The notes: generated by a model not told the origin, from the letters alone. 64,000 nt of DNA from Brasilonema sp. UFV-L1 (GCF_012912105.1 NZ_QMEA01000012.1:1-64000); one strand, 5' to 3'. Counted from the first letter of the stretch, positions 18,957 to 28,666 are shown. Made by a program: numbers and translations.

Positions 18957-19220
18957 AAAAAAATGTGCTTCTTTCATTTGTTATTAGCAGCCAAAATCGC
19001 CGCTAGTCGGAGGCTCATATCTTGCATCTACACCCTATTCGTGTAAATATACACAAACAAAACCGTGATGTTAAGACTAATAATCCTTATTTTTTGTTTA
19101 TTTGAAAAAAATATATGTTTATTAAAAACGTAAAATTCCAGTATTAACACGTTAGTAAAAGATATGAGCCTTTAATTAGCGGCTGACATCGCTAGCAACA
19201 TATGAAAAGAACACATTTTG
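18957..19220. mobile_element. Non-coding element with ~65-bp imperfect inverted arms
   Basis: The left arm (18957-19024) and the complement of the right arm (about 19157-19220) share, in order, AAATGTG, TTCATTTGTT (TTCATATGTT), GCCGCTA and GGCTCATATCTT. They enclose ~130 bp of AT-rich sequence without a reading frame. A third arm copy lies alone at 14575-14639. The pattern fits a foldback MITE or a large structured RNA. Confidence 0.65.
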
Positions 19221-19225
19221 GAACC

Positions 19226-21319
19226 CTATACAAGAGCTATTGCTCTTCTCACAGCAGCATCAGCATTCACAAACCCAGAACCGTACTCTGTATCATAGCC
19301 CCGTGTACCTAAGTCGTAAGCTGTTTGTGACAAAATCGACTTGATTTGAGTCGCAGTGAGATTTGAATTCACACTCCATACTAATGAAGCAACTCCTACC
19401 ACATTTGGCACTGCTGCAGAAGTGCCAAAGAAACGCTCATCATTATTAGTAAAACCGAACTCAAAACCATTAGAGGACTTAGTAGCTTTTGTTGTAATAT
19501 ACTCAGATGCAGCTGTCAGAGTTAAACCACTTCCTGTGTTGGAACCCCATGCTCCTTGATAAGAGATACGTGTTCCAGGTGTTGTTGAATTTCCATTCCA
19601 GTCTTTGAGTCCCCAAGAAGCACCTACCGCCACAACATTACTATACTTTGTCGCTAAGTTGGCAGGACTTTCAAGAGTATTACCATTATTATTTCCCGCA
19701 GCAATGACAAACAAGGCTGTATCTTTGTTCTTGTCAATCAATTCCTCAAATTGCGCTGAGTTACCACCAGTCAAGCTGAGGTTCACAACCAGACGCTGAT
19801 TTTTACTCTTTGCTTGATTAATCAATGCTTGTGTCGCACTCACCAAATTGTAATCTCCAGTGTTACCACCCATAACATCGATATGGAAAACATCAGAATA
19901 CCAGTTGATACCACTTATCCCAACGCCATTATTGCTTGTCGCAGCAATCACTCCTTGAATTGAAGTACCATGAGCTGTGGTGTAACTCATTTCATCCAAG
20001 TAGTTATTACTTAATAAATTTGGGGAACGTAAATCGGGGTGAATATTATTACCATTCGCAGCCAAACCCGTATCTTCAATTCCAATCAGTACATTGTTGG
20101 AACCTTTCGTCAAACGCCACGCACTTTGAACACCCATCATATGTAGATTCCATTGCTGTCCAAACAGAGGATCGTTAGGTGTCACTGATAAGTTGATTGT
20201 TTTGTCTTTAAATTGAATGGCTTCAATGCCCTCAAACAAAATTTCTTTGCCGTTGCTTAATCTTATGGCATCAAATCGGCGATCGCCATTACCTGAGTTA
20301 TACTTGACACCCCCCGTATACACACCTCCTGTATACTCTACCAACTTAATTGTGGCGTCCGCAGAAGAAAATGTAGATAGATTCAGTAAGTCTCGCCCTC
20401 CGCTACCATAGTCAACGTTGCTATTGCCAGAGTATACCGTCCGATTATATGCAGATTGATAAGTAAAGGTATCTGCCCGGAGAGTTCCTTTAACATATTG
20501 CGTTTTGCTATCAAGGAGTTGGTATGTGATCACACAAGGAGTCAGCTGCTGTGTACCCCCAGAACTGGAGGATGATGTGCTAGTGGGAGTCGGTGTTGTT
20601 TGACTATCGGATACGCGGGTTGCTGACAAGCTTATTTTGTAGAAAGTCTCACTGTTCTCGTACGAGTTGACTTGTATATAGTATGTACCTGCGTTTAAGG
20701 TGAGATTTATTGGTTCATTTGTGCTGCCAACGTTCAGGGACGTTGTGAGTCTGTTGCCATTGCTATCTAGTAATTGCAGCGCTGCATCATCATTGTGACT
20801 GCTAAGTCCCAATTTTAAAGCACTGGTGGTTTTCAGTTTCAATCTGTAGTAATCATTTGTATCTGATAAACCTACCCAGTCATCATAATTTTTCGTTTTG
20901 GACTTAGCACTAATATATCGTGCAGCTTGCAAGGAATCTCCAGCATAGTCAATCGGCGTTGCTGAAAAAGCCAATTTGTAATCAGTTTCTAAACCTTCAT
21001 CAACAGAGACTCGGATATAATACAAACCCGCATCTAAGGTTTGGTTAATTGCTTGAGCGTTTATGGTACTAAAAATAGAGCTATTTATGACTTCATCGTC
21101 ATCTACCAAACTATTACTATTTTGATCTCGAATCAAATCTACTTGTGCATTTTCGTGCAAATCTTCTAAATCAAGGTTAAAACTACTACGACCTTTCAGA
21201 GTAAAGCTGTAGAAATTGCTATGACCAGGAATTAATGTATCACTAGATACTTGAAGATTGACACCTATATTTAAGTTTTGAGCAGTTTCTAAAAAGCCTT
21301 TAGAAAAAGTCGTTAACAT
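19226..21319 (-). CDS. Subtilisin-like serine protease (S8) with PPC domains
   Basis: The catalytic triad can be placed: Asp416 (GIEDTGL), His450 (TAHGTSIQG), Ser634 (FGTSAAVPN), with oxyanion Asn543 (AAGNNNG). Ahead of the protease are two pre-peptidase C-terminal (PPC) beta-sandwich domains (about 17-120 and 125-235), a Thr/Ser/Gly linker, and a ~100-residue beta-rich module resembling RTX-adjacent domains (TFTYQSAYN, YGSGGRDLLN). No Sec signal peptide is seen, which is usual for type I secreted cyanobacterial proteins. The parvulin/HlyB-like exporter genes begin 1.5 kb away on the other strand, so export by them is conceivable but unproven. Confidence 0.92.
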   Translation of the reverse strand: MLTTFSKGFLETAQNLNIGVNLQVSSDTLIPGHSNFYSFTLKGRSSFNLDLEDLHENAQVDLIRDQNSNSLVDDDEVINSSIFSTINAQAINQTLDAGLYYIRVSVDEGLETDYKLAFSATPIDYAGDSLQAARYISAKSKTKNYDDWVGLSDTNDYYRLKLKTTSALKLGLSSHNDDAALQLLDSNGNRLTTSLNVGSTNEPINLTLNAGTYYIQVNSYENSETFYKISLSATRVSDSQTTPTPTSTSSSSSGGTQQLTPCVITYQLLDSKTQYVKGTLRADTFTYQSAYNRTVYSGNSNVDYGSGGRDLLNLSTFSSADATIKLVEYTGGVYTGGVKYNSGNGDRRFDAIRLSNGKEILFEGIEAIQFKDKTINLSVTPNDPLFGQQWNLHMMGVQSAWRLTKGSNNVLIGIEDTGLAANGNNIHPDLRSPNLLSNNYLDEMSYTTAHGTSIQGVIAATSNNGVGISGINWYSDVFHIDVMGGNTGDYNLVSATQALINQAKSKNQRLVVNLSLTGGNSAQFEELIDKNKDTALFVIAAGNNNGNTLESPANLATKYSNVVAVGASWGLKDWNGNSTTPGTRISYQGAWGSNTGSGLTLTAASEYITTKATKSSNGFEFGFTNNDERFFGTSAAVPNVVGVASLVWSVNSNLTATQIKSILSQTAYDLGTRGYDTEYGSGFVNADAAVRRAIALV

Positions 21320-21645
21320 AGGTTAATGGGTATACCAACTGTATATATTGCATCAACCTTACTATCGTATTTCTTTTCAGGTAAAAATTTTATTTATGTA
21401 GAAATTTACTGAAAAAATAGAAAAAATTTACTGATTCTTCATAGATTGAAATCGATTTAAAGAGTGTTTTTGCTGAAAAATTAATAGAATTTGTCTCTTC
21501 AAAAAAGAGTAAAATATGATACTTTGATTGTACGGTAGTTAACAAGGTGGAAAACAAAGATTGTAGTCAGTCATCAAACTTGCTCTAAATTAGTTATTCT
21601 ATTGGTACTTTGACAAAATACTCATAACAAAGATTAGTTGCTACA
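21320..21645. other. AT-rich divergent intergenic region
   Basis: This 326-bp AT-rich gap lies between two divergent genes and must hold both promoters. I see no repeat, hairpin or clear operator in it. Confidence 0.5.
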
Positions 21646-22437
21646 ATGTTTTTCCCTATGAATTCTTTGAGTCCTTGGCTAGTTGGAGTAGGATTGAACT
21701 CTATTTTGCTACTGTTGGCTTGGATTGTGCCCAAAAAGCTGCTGACTCCAGCCGGATTATTTCACGCTGTTGTACTTGGCGTCTTGATTTGGGGAACACT
21801 CGGATGGCAGGGATATGTAGTTGTTATGTTCTACTTTCTTGTTGGTTCTTTGATCACGCGCGTAGGTATGGCGCAAAAAGAAGCACAGGGAATAGCAGAA
21901 AAACGTTCTGGTGCTAGAGGACCAGAAAATGTCTGGGGTTCTGCTTTAACTGCGGCTTTGTGTGCGTTAGGAGTATGGGTGATCAGTTCGGGAATTCTTC
22001 CTATGTCTCAAAATCAATATTCCACATTTGTTACCCTGTTGTTGCTAGGTTACGTAGCGAGTTTTAGTACAAAGCTTTCTGATACCTGTGCCAGCGAAAT
22101 AGGTAAAGCTTATGGTAAAAGCACTTTTCTGATTACCACACTACAACCAGTACCACGGGGAACAGAAGGAGCTGTTAGTTTGGAGGGAACTTTAGCTGGT
22201 GCGATCGCGTCACTTGCCCAGGCACTCCTCGGTTGGGGAGTGGGTTTGATAGATTTGTTCGGCGTCCTTTGGTGTGTTGTAGCGGCGTTTATTGCCACTA
22301 ATTTGGAAAGTGTGATTGGTGCAACACTACAATCCCGCTATACCTGGCTGACGAATGAAGTGGTGAACATTTTCAACACATTAATAGGTGCAAGTACAGC
22401 AATTTTATTTGCCTGGATATGGGCAAATATCATTTAA
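21646..22437 (+). CDS. DUF92/TIGR00297 membrane protein, VTE6-like (phytyl-phosphate kinase family)
   Basis: A polytopic membrane protein of 263 residues with about seven hydrophobic segments. It shows the DUF92 landmarks: TRVGMAQKEAQGIAEKRSGARGPENV, the conserved FSTKLSDTCASEIGKAYG, and PVPRGTEGAVSLEGTLAGA. Plant VTE6 and its cyanobacterial relatives phosphorylate phytyl phosphate to phytyl diphosphate, linking chlorophyll breakdown to tocopherol and phylloquinone synthesis; this assignment rests on family knowledge. It could start at ATG 21646 or 21658. Single gene, no operon. Confidence 0.88.
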   Translation: MFFPMNSLSPWLVGVGLNSILLLLAWIVPKKLLTPAGLFHAVVLGVLIWGTLGWQGYVVVMFYFLVGSLITRVGMAQKEAQGIAEKRSGARGPENVWGSALTAALCALGVWVISSGILPMSQNQYSTFVTLLLLGYVASFSTKLSDTCASEIGKAYGKSTFLITTLQPVPRGTEGAVSLEGTLAGAIASLAQALLGWGVGLIDLFGVLWCVVAAFIATNLESVIGATLQSRYTWLTNEVVNIFNTLIGASTAILFAWIWANII

Positions 22438-22873
22438 TTTGTTTTTAAAATCTTGAGTTTTTTCTCGTGCAGGACAACAGAAATCACTAGTACCACTATC
22501 GAGTCAGTCAAAATTCGCAATCCGGAGAAATTCAACAAGTTTGATAAGCAAGGGTTTTGACTTTTCTGGATAGTAGCTTTATTTGGAGGCGCTGTACTAG
22601 ACTCTTCAAAAGAGCACTGGCTCTGCAAGGCGCTGCTCTGTGCTCAAAGTTCTCTCTATTTATAAGGATGTATTCTGACTTGGTGCGTTCTGATTTATGT
22701 GTTCTTCTGATTTCTGAGTTCTTGCACTAGTCATCTTACCGTCGAATAATCACCTTGACTTAAGACTACTGAGGATGACCGCACAATATTTTCTCCAAAA
22801 ATGTCAACTAAAATGCAATTTCTTTTTAAGAAAAGCTGTATGTTGTTTTTTCGTTCATTAACTTTTTAAGTTC
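22438..22873. other. Intergenic region, 436 bp
   Basis: No gene or strong repeat was found. It is moderately AT-rich and should contain the promoter of the parvulin-ABC transporter operon at its right end. Confidence 0.45.
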
Positions 22874-23632
22874 ATGGAATTTTCATCGTTTTTAACCATA
22901 GATGACAAACCAATTGCTTATGGACAGGCAGTAAAATATTTGCAAGCATCAGGAAAATTAGGGCAATTTATAGGAGACATTCTTCGCCAATACATTATCG
23001 AACAAGAACTACAAACACGAGAAGATATACTCATTAGTTCTGCGTTAACCGAACAGACAATAATTGATTTCCGGCTCAAAAAGAAATTGACAAACCCTGA
23101 AAAATTTCAAGAATGGTTACTAAGTAATGGAACGAATTATGATACCTTTCACTCATCAGTTGCTTATAGTTTTAAGGTAGAAAAGCTAAAAGCTATTATC
23201 ACAGAATCAAAGCTACAAGAATACTTCATTGAACGTAAAATTTATTTAGATAGAGTGGTAGTTTCGCGAATTCTTGTTGAAAGTCAGGAATTGGCTGAAG
23301 AACTACAGACTCAAATCGAAGAAGGAGCAAGCTTTGAGCAACTCGCTCGAGAATATTCACTTGCAGATGACAAAATTGTGAACGGTATGATGGGACCAGT
23401 AAGTCGGGGAACAATGCCAGATAGACTAAGAGCAGTTATTGATATCGCCAGTCCCCAACAGTTGGTAGGACCAATAGAACTGGAAGGACGTTATGGATTG
23501 TTTCGTGTGGAACAATTTCTGCCAGCATCGTTGGAAGATACTCAACTAAAGCAAGCACTACAAAATGAGTTGTTTGAGAAATGGCTAGCAGAGAAAATTC
23601 AAAAACTAACGGTAAAATTGCAGGTGAATTAA
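22874..23632 (+). CDS. Parvulin-type peptidyl-prolyl isomerase of a secretion operon
   Basis: The 252-residue protein has a helical SurA-like N-terminal part and a parvulin (PpiC) domain from about residue 118: RVVVSRILVES, LAREYSLADDK, GMMGPVSRGTMPD, and VGPIELEGRYGLFRVEQ. No signal peptide is present, so it appears cytoplasmic. Its 3' end overlaps the ABC transporter by 52 bp in another frame, implying translational coupling. In cyanobacteria such parvulins commonly precede HlyB-like exporters, presumably as chaperones for the exported protein; that role is inference. Confidence 0.87.
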   Translation: MEFSSFLTIDDKPIAYGQAVKYLQASGKLGQFIGDILRQYIIEQELQTREDILISSALTEQTIIDFRLKKKLTNPEKFQEWLLSNGTNYDTFHSSVAYSFKVEKLKAIITESKLQEYFIERKIYLDRVVVSRILVESQELAEELQTQIEEGASFEQLAREYSLADDKIVNGMMGPVSRGTMPDRLRAVIDIASPQQLVGPIELEGRYGLFRVEQFLPASLEDTQLKQALQNELFEKWLAEKIQKLTVKLQVN

Positions 23633-26280
23633 AACTTTTAGATGAGGAATCTTCAAAAAATAGCGTGCTAGCATCTTTACCTTGGAATCAACCACCACTG
23701 TGCTGGCTAACTCCTGAACACCAAAGCCAAATGCAACAGGTGTCAGAAACTCTTCGCTACAAATTGGGAGAAAAAATCTGGTCACAAGAAACGGGTGGTT
23801 TCCAGTTCTTGATTATTTCTGGTAAGATCCGTTTGCGGGAAGAAAGCGTCGGTAAGTCTTTGGTAACGCTACAGCCAGGAGATTGGTTCGGTGACTTAAA
23901 CAAGTTTTCTGTAGAGTGCAAAGCTATTGCCGCTAGCAAAGAAGTCGTCGTGGTGCGCTGGACAACAGCTACATGGGCAGAACTTTCCACGCCACAAATT
24001 GAAGGATTTTGGTTAGGGAATCAAGAAGACAAGAAGGACAATGGGAGTAAAAGAGCCTCTGAGGGAGGAAGAGAAGAAAAATCTTCCCAGCCTACAGCTC
24101 GCTTGGCTAACACTCTTTCACTTTCTCACTCTCCCACTCTCTCTTCTGCTGTGTCAACATACCCATTCGTCTCTAACTGGAACACGGGTGCTGCGTGTTT
24201 AACAATGGTGGCGCAACAGTTAGACAATCCTGTACAACTGGAATGGGTACAACGTCAACTGCGAGGACAGCAACCAAAACATCTTGTGGAAGCCGCAGAA
24301 AAGTTAGGATTTGTGCTGCGACGCCTGCAAGTCAGTTGGAGTGAATTACGACAATTATCATTTCCAGCTTTACTACGCTGGGAAACATCAGAAGAGAAAG
24401 AAGGAAGTTGGGTGGTAGCGTATGCGATTAAAGGCGATCGCCTGATTGTCGCAAATCCCCTAAATCCGAACAATACCTGCGAAAGCTTACCACGCTCAGT
24501 TGTTGAGTCTAGCTGGAATGGGCAGTTATGGCAAGTAGAAGTCATTCAAAAGCAAGAAAAATTTAACCTCAACTGGTTTACCCCAGCCGTTTGGCAGTAC
24601 CGAGGATTATTGACAGAAGTGTTGCTGGCGTCTTTCACATTACAGCTTTTGGGGTTAGCAACACCACTGATTACTCAAGTCGTCATTGATAAGGTGATGG
24701 TGCAGGAGAGTTTGCCAACTCTTGATGTTATGGCGATCGCACTTCTGCTTACAGCAATTTTCGAGGCAATTCTCGGCATTCTGCGACTATTTATTTTTAC
24801 CCATACCGCCCGTCGCCTAGATTTAAGTTTATCAGCACAGCTGTTTCGCCATCTGATGCGGTTACCTTTAGCTTATTTTGAATCTCGCCGCGTAGGAGAT
24901 ACAGTTGCAAGAGTTCAGGAACTCGAACAAATCCGCCAGTTTCTCACAGGTACGGCGTTAACTGTGGTTTTGGATAGCATTTTTGCTGTGGTTTACTTGG
25001 GGTTAATGTTTTACTACAATATCCCGTTGACGTTTGTAGCCTTGGCAGTTCTACCATTATTTGCCACTTTGACGGTTGTTGCAACGCCAATCCTTCGTAA
25101 CTGGTTGAACGAAACTTTTAACCGCAGTGCTGATAGTCAATCATTTCTTGTCGAAACAATTACCGGAATTCATTCAGTTAAAGCACATACAGCAGAACCA
25201 GCAGCACGCGATCGCTGGGAAGGTTTATTTGCTCGCTTCGTCCGCACAGGTTTTAAAGCCTCTACCACCTCTAACATCAGCAGCAACATCGCTGACTTCC
25301 TCACGAATTTTTCTAACTTGCTGATTCTTTGGTTTGGAGCCAAGTTTGTTATAGATCAAAAGTTAACAGTCGGTCAACTGGTAGCATTTCAAATGCTTTC
25401 AGGTAGAGTCACAGCACCACTTTTACGCCTTGTGCAGCTTTGGCAAACTTTTCAACAAGTGCTGCTTTCGGTAGACCGGATTGGTGATATTCTGAACGTA
25501 GCCCCAGAAGCTGAACCAGGCACTGGTTTAGTTTTACCATCCCTCAAAGGTCAAGTCAGCTTTGAGCAAGTTTTCTTCCGCTACCGACAAAGTACAGAAC
25601 CTGTCTTAAAAGGAATTTCCTTCTCAGTTCAATCAGGACAGTTTGTTGGTATTGTTGGACGCAGTGGTTCTGGCAAAAGTACCCTTTCTAAATTGTTGCA
25701 ACGCCTTTATCAAATTGAATCAGGACGCATCCTCATTGATGGTTTCGATATTAAAAGCGCTGATTTAGCTTCACTGCGCCAACAAATTGCTGTTGTTCTG
25801 CAAGAAGACTTTTTATTCAACGGTTCTATTTTAGATAACATAACTCTTGGTAATCCCGACATCACCTCAGAACAAGTCGTAGAAGCTGCAAGAAATGCCG
25901 TTGCTCACGACTTTATCAGTGAATTACCCCACGGATACGAAACCAATGTCGGGGAACGAGGTACAGCTTTATCTGGCGGACAACGTCAACGTATAGCTTT
26001 GGCAAGATTATTTCTCTGCCAAGCACCAATTCTAATTTTAGACGAAGCAACCAGTGCTTTAGATAGCGAAACAGAACAGCAAGTGCTGGCAAACTTACAA
26101 AAAGTTTCCGCTAACCGCACCGTGTTTCTCATCGCCCACCGTTTTGCCCCTCTCAAGCGGGCTGATTTAATTTTAGTCTTAGAAAAGGGAATTATTGCTG
26201 AGCGCGGAAACCATTTGGATTTATTGCGACAAAAAGGTTTGTACTGGTCATTGTATCAAAGGCAGCAGGCAAATATCTAA
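23581..26280 (+). CDS. HlyB-like ABC exporter with cNMP-like and inactive C39-like domains
   Basis: 899 residues in four parts. Residues ~35-140 resemble a cyclic-nucleotide-binding cupin (GEKIWSQ, LQPGDWFGDL). A variable linker (~145-192) follows. Residues ~193-320 form a C39-peptidase-like domain in which the catalytic Cys position is Thr202 (WNTGAACLTMV, usually DCGAACL), so it should bind but not cut its substrate, as in HlyB. Residues ~340-620 are the membrane domain and ~640-899 the ATPase (Walker A GRSGSGKST, signature LSGGQRQR, Walker B LILDEATSALD). It is a dimeric inner-membrane exporter for a type I secretion system. The usual HlyD partner does not follow; an accessory island starts immediately after the stop codon. 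Confidence 0.93.
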   Translation: MASRENSKTNGKIAGELKLLDEESSKNSVLASLPWNQPPLCWLTPEHQSQMQQVSETLRYKLGEKIWSQETGGFQFLIISGKIRLREESVGKSLVTLQPGDWFGDLNKFSVECKAIAASKEVVVVRWTTATWAELSTPQIEGFWLGNQEDKKDNGSKRASEGGREEKSSQPTARLANTLSLSHSPTLSSAVSTYPFVSNWNTGAACLTMVAQQLDNPVQLEWVQRQLRGQQPKHLVEAAEKLGFVLRRLQVSWSELRQLSFPALLRWETSEEKEGSWVVAYAIKGDRLIVANPLNPNNTCESLPRSVVESSWNGQLWQVEVIQKQEKFNLNWFTPAVWQYRGLLTEVLLASFTLQLLGLATPLITQVVIDKVMVQESLPTLDVMAIALLLTAIFEAILGILRLFIFTHTARRLDLSLSAQLFRHLMRLPLAYFESRRVGDTVARVQELEQIRQFLTGTALTVVLDSIFAVVYLGLMFYYNIPLTFVALAVLPLFATLTVVATPILRNWLNETFNRSADSQSFLVETITGIHSVKAHTAEPAARDRWEGLFARFVRTGFKASTTSNISSNIADFLTNFSNLLILWFGAKFVIDQKLTVGQLVAFQMLSGRVTAPLLRLVQLWQTFQQVLLSVDRIGDILNVAPEAEPGTGLVLPSLKGQVSFEQVFFRYRQSTEPVLKGISFSVQSGQFVGIVGRSGSGKSTLSKLLQRLYQIESGRILIDGFDIKSADLASLRQQIAVVLQEDFLFNGSILDNITLGNPDITSEQVVEAARNAVAHDFISELPHGYETNVGERGTALSGGQRQRIALARLFLCQAPILILDEATSALDSETEQQVLANLQKVSANRTVFLIAHRFAPLKRADLILVLEKGIIAERGNHLDLLRQKGLYWSLYQRQQANI

Positions 26281-26339
26281 TACCACGTTTTCGCTGATTT
26301 GTCAAATTATATAGAACCGGCGTGCGTGCAGATGTTGAG

Positions 26340-27242
26340 TTAGATGAAGCGCCAATCGAACTGATCGCCCTTGCGCGTCACAAGCCCGGCAGAACTCTTG
26401 GGGAAGTGGGTGCTGAAGAAGGTAGCGCCCCGTTGGGCGGCATATTCGAGTGCCCAGAGCCGCGAGGCGCGTGCTTGGTCAGCAAATTCGCAGAAAACAG
26501 AGTTCCATTCCGGGCGGTAGACTTGAATCGGGTGGTGCATCACGTCACCACTGAACAGCGCTTCTTCCCCGCGCGATGTAAGACTGATCGACATGTGCCC
26601 GATGCTGTGTCCGGGTGTGGGGAGAAACGACAGTCCATCGATAAACTCACCGCCGCCACTGCTGATCGTCTCGGTCAGCCCGGCCTCAATAACAGGCAGA
26701 ACGCTGTCTTCGTAAACGCCGAGGCTCGGTATATTAACGTCGTTATGGCTGGCGGGGCTGGAGTAATAGTCTTGCTCCACTTTCGGGAACACATATTTGG
26801 CATTTGGGAACGTCGGAACCCAGCGACCATCGACGAGCCGCGTGTTCCAGCCGACATGATCCACATGCAAATGCGTCAGGAGGACATAGTCAACGGCTTC
26901 TGGCGTGACACCAGCAGCCTCAAGCCGCTCCAGATAGGGCAGCTGAAGATGGTGAAAAATCGGATTGAGCGGACGTTCCTTGTCGTTGCCGGAAGCAGTA
27001 TCGATCAGGATCGTATGACGTTGGGTCTTTACCACCCAAGTGTGAATGCTCAGAATAAAATGTTCATGAGTCTCGTCCATGCAGCCCGGAACCAGCCAGT
27101 CTTGATGTTCCTGCACCACTGCTGGGTTCCAATCAGGCAAAAGAACTTCCGGTGCAAGATTGATTACCTGCTCGGTAACACGAGTAATGGTGACATCACC
27201 CACCTTGTAAGTTTTGGAATGAACGTTCATAGTGTTAACCAT
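26340..27242 (-). CDS. Metallo-beta-lactamase-fold hydrolase
   Basis: The zinc motif THLHVDHVGWN (HxHxDH) is present, with later metal ligands in PTPGHSIGHM and FSGDVMHHP, giving a complete dinuclear site. The 300-residue length and layout resemble the AHL-lactonase/methyl-parathion-hydrolase branch. The substrate is unknown. It starts at ATG 27242 with AGGAGG 9 bases upstream. The base composition is clearly more GC-rich than the cyanobacterial genes around it, and the opposite strand is open over most of its length, both consistent with acquisition from a GC-rich donor. It is last in the row of minus-strand island genes and is 20 bases from the NmrA-like gene, so probably cotranscribed. Confidence 0.88.
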   Translation of the reverse strand: MVNTMNVHSKTYKVGDVTITRVTEQVINLAPEVLLPDWNPAVVQEHQDWLVPGCMDETHEHFILSIHTWVVKTQRHTILIDTASGNDKERPLNPIFHHLQLPYLERLEAAGVTPEAVDYVLLTHLHVDHVGWNTRLVDGRWVPTFPNAKYVFPKVEQDYYSSPASHNDVNIPSLGVYEDSVLPVIEAGLTETISSGGGEFIDGLSFLPTPGHSIGHMSISLTSRGEEALFSGDVMHHPIQVYRPEWNSVFCEFADQARASRLWALEYAAQRGATFFSTHFPKSSAGLVTRKGDQFDWRFI

Positions 27243-27262
27243 AACGCTGAACCTCCTGATTA

Positions 27263-28159
27263 TTAGGTAGTGGCATTGAGAAGATTGTTTGGAAATAGTT
27301 TGTTTTTTACAAACTGCTCAAACGTCGTTGGTGTCACTGCTTCAGGTGTTCGTACTGTCGCATAAACTCCATCAGGATTGCCAAGGGCACGAAACAGATT
27401 GCTCAACTCTCGTTGTACATCAGGCGTTGCGCCCCTCAATGCAAGGCGCTGCTGGATCGATTCAATAGTCACCTGGACATATTTGATCGGGCGATTGAGC
27501 ACTTGTGAAAGAACAGCAGTTGTTTCAGACAGCGTTAAATTTTCCGGTCCCATTAAATTCCGAGTCCAATGACCTGCCCAACCATCATTGAGTAGATATT
27601 TTGCTGCCTCATCGCCGATATCGTCAGTAGTAATCCAGGGAATATCGTGGTCACTGGCATAGGGAAAGTAGACGGTATCGTCTCGCCGAATGAATTCAAC
27701 TTGATCTAGAAAATTCTCCATGAAATAGCCGGGACGTAAATGCACCACATTTGCTGTAGTTTGGTTGAAGATCGATTCGACGTTTCCACCAAATGAAACT
27801 GTACCCAAGTTTGATGCTGAACCCGCACCAATGCCAGAAATGTTGACGACTCGCTTGACACCGTTTTCACGCACTGCTTTAGCTGCAGCCATTGCGGTCT
27901 GAATACACCAGTCGCGTAAGCTTGGTGCATCGAGTTTTGGTGGAGTCAGCCAAAACAAAGCATCCGCATTTTGCGTTGCCTCGATTAACCCTTGAGTATC
28001 ATCGCTGCTGATTGGCTTCACCGTGGCACCTTGAGCCACTAAATCAGTCAACTTCTCTGGATGTCGTGCTAGAAGAATAGTTTCAGCTCCAGCCTGGATG
28101 ATTTTCTCTGCGGTGCGTCGTCCAATATTGCCGGATGCGGCTGCAATCACAATTTTCAT
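27263..28159 (-). CDS. NmrA-like NAD(P)-binding protein
   Basis: An atypical short-chain-dehydrogenase fold. The protein begins MKIVIAAASGNIGRRTAEKI (Rossmann loop with GxxGxxG-like spacing), and ARHPEKL suggests NADPH preference. It matches NAD(P)H-quinone-oxidoreductase/NmrA-type proteins of ~290 residues. The frame is open to 28279, but ATG 28159 with GGAGAGGAT just upstream is the natural start. The SnoaL-like gene ends 19 bases upstream and the MBL gene follows at 20 bases, so the three form an operon. A redox or sensing role is inferred from the family only. Confidence 0.87.
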   Translation of the reverse strand: MKIVIAAASGNIGRRTAEKIIQAGAETILLARHPEKLTDLVAQGATVKPISSDDTQGLIEATQNADALFWLTPPKLDAPSLRDWCIQTAMAAAKAVRENGVKRVVNISGIGAGSASNLGTVSFGGNVESIFNQTTANVVHLRPGYFMENFLDQVEFIRRDDTVYFPYASDHDIPWITTDDIGDEAAKYLLNDGWAGHWTRNLMGPENLTLSETTAVLSQVLNRPIKYVQVTIESIQQRLALRGATPDVQRELSNLFRALGNPDGVYATVRTPEAVTPTTFEQFVKNKLFPNNLLNATT

Positions 28160-28178
28160 ATCTATCCTCTCCTCTGCA

Positions 28179-28649
28179 TTACTCTGCATGAAAAGATTGA
28201 CGCAAATTTTGTGTGCTACCGAACGTATCAAGAACGGGGACAGGATTCCAGTATTCACGGTAGTGGATGATCTTGCCATCCTTGGTTTCCAGTCGCATCA
28301 CATAATCTTGCTGATAGTGACGACCTGTAGCGACAATTACGGCTTCCCCATGCACCTCAGCAAATAGAACATTAGGGTTTGACGTTGGGTAGGCACGAAT
28401 GTTCGTGAATACCAAATTTTGCATCTGTCCTAAAGCGTCTTTCATATAGTTGTAGATGGCAAGTTTGCCTATCTTACGTTCTGGTAAACCGAGAGCAGAA
28501 GCATACGGAAATTCAACGACTGCATTTTCGGCAAATAGGTCTACCCAGGCTTGAATATCCTTTGTAATCAGTGCGAGATGGTCAGCAAAAACCTGAGCCG
28601 CCGTAGATTGTTCTGTAGATTGTTCTTTTGTTTCACCTAAAAATTGCAT
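28179..28649 (-). CDS. SnoaL/NTF2-like protein
   Basis: 156 residues with the NTF2-like alpha+beta barrel pattern: FADHLALITKDIQAWVDLFAENAVVEFPYA at the start and KIIHYREYWNPVPV at the end, typical of SnoaL/PhzA-B-like proteins. The start ATG 28649 has AGGAGG 9 bases upstream. It is the first gene of a three-gene operon with the NmrA-like and MBL genes and sits directly behind a copy of a duplicated promoter segment (28667-28736). Members include isomerases, hydrolases and non-catalytic binders, so activity is open. Confidence 0.85.
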   Translation of the reverse strand: MQFLGETKEQSTEQSTAAQVFADHLALITKDIQAWVDLFAENAVVEFPYASALGLPERKIGKLAIYNYMKDALGQMQNLVFTNIRAYPTSNPNVLFAEVHGEAVIVATGRHYQQDYVMRLETKDGKIIHYREYWNPVPVLDTFGSTQNLRQSFHAE

Positions 28650-28666
28650 CGCTAAAAACCTCCTAA

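Larger units (their letters stand above)
18560..19225. other. Intergenic region, 666 bp, with hairpin and long inverted repeat
   Basis: No gene is supported. A 10-bp hairpin AATGGCATTT/AAATGCCATT lies at 18877-18902, and the long inverted-repeat element at 18957-19220 fills most of the right half, ending 6 bases before the stop codon of the subtilisin gene. Confidence 0.6.

Noticed and set aside
26322-27266. 314-codon frame on the plus strand
   Set aside because: It is antisense to the metallo-beta-lactamase-fold gene, whose zinc motifs and ribosome site are clear; GC-rich DNA keeps the opposite strand open.
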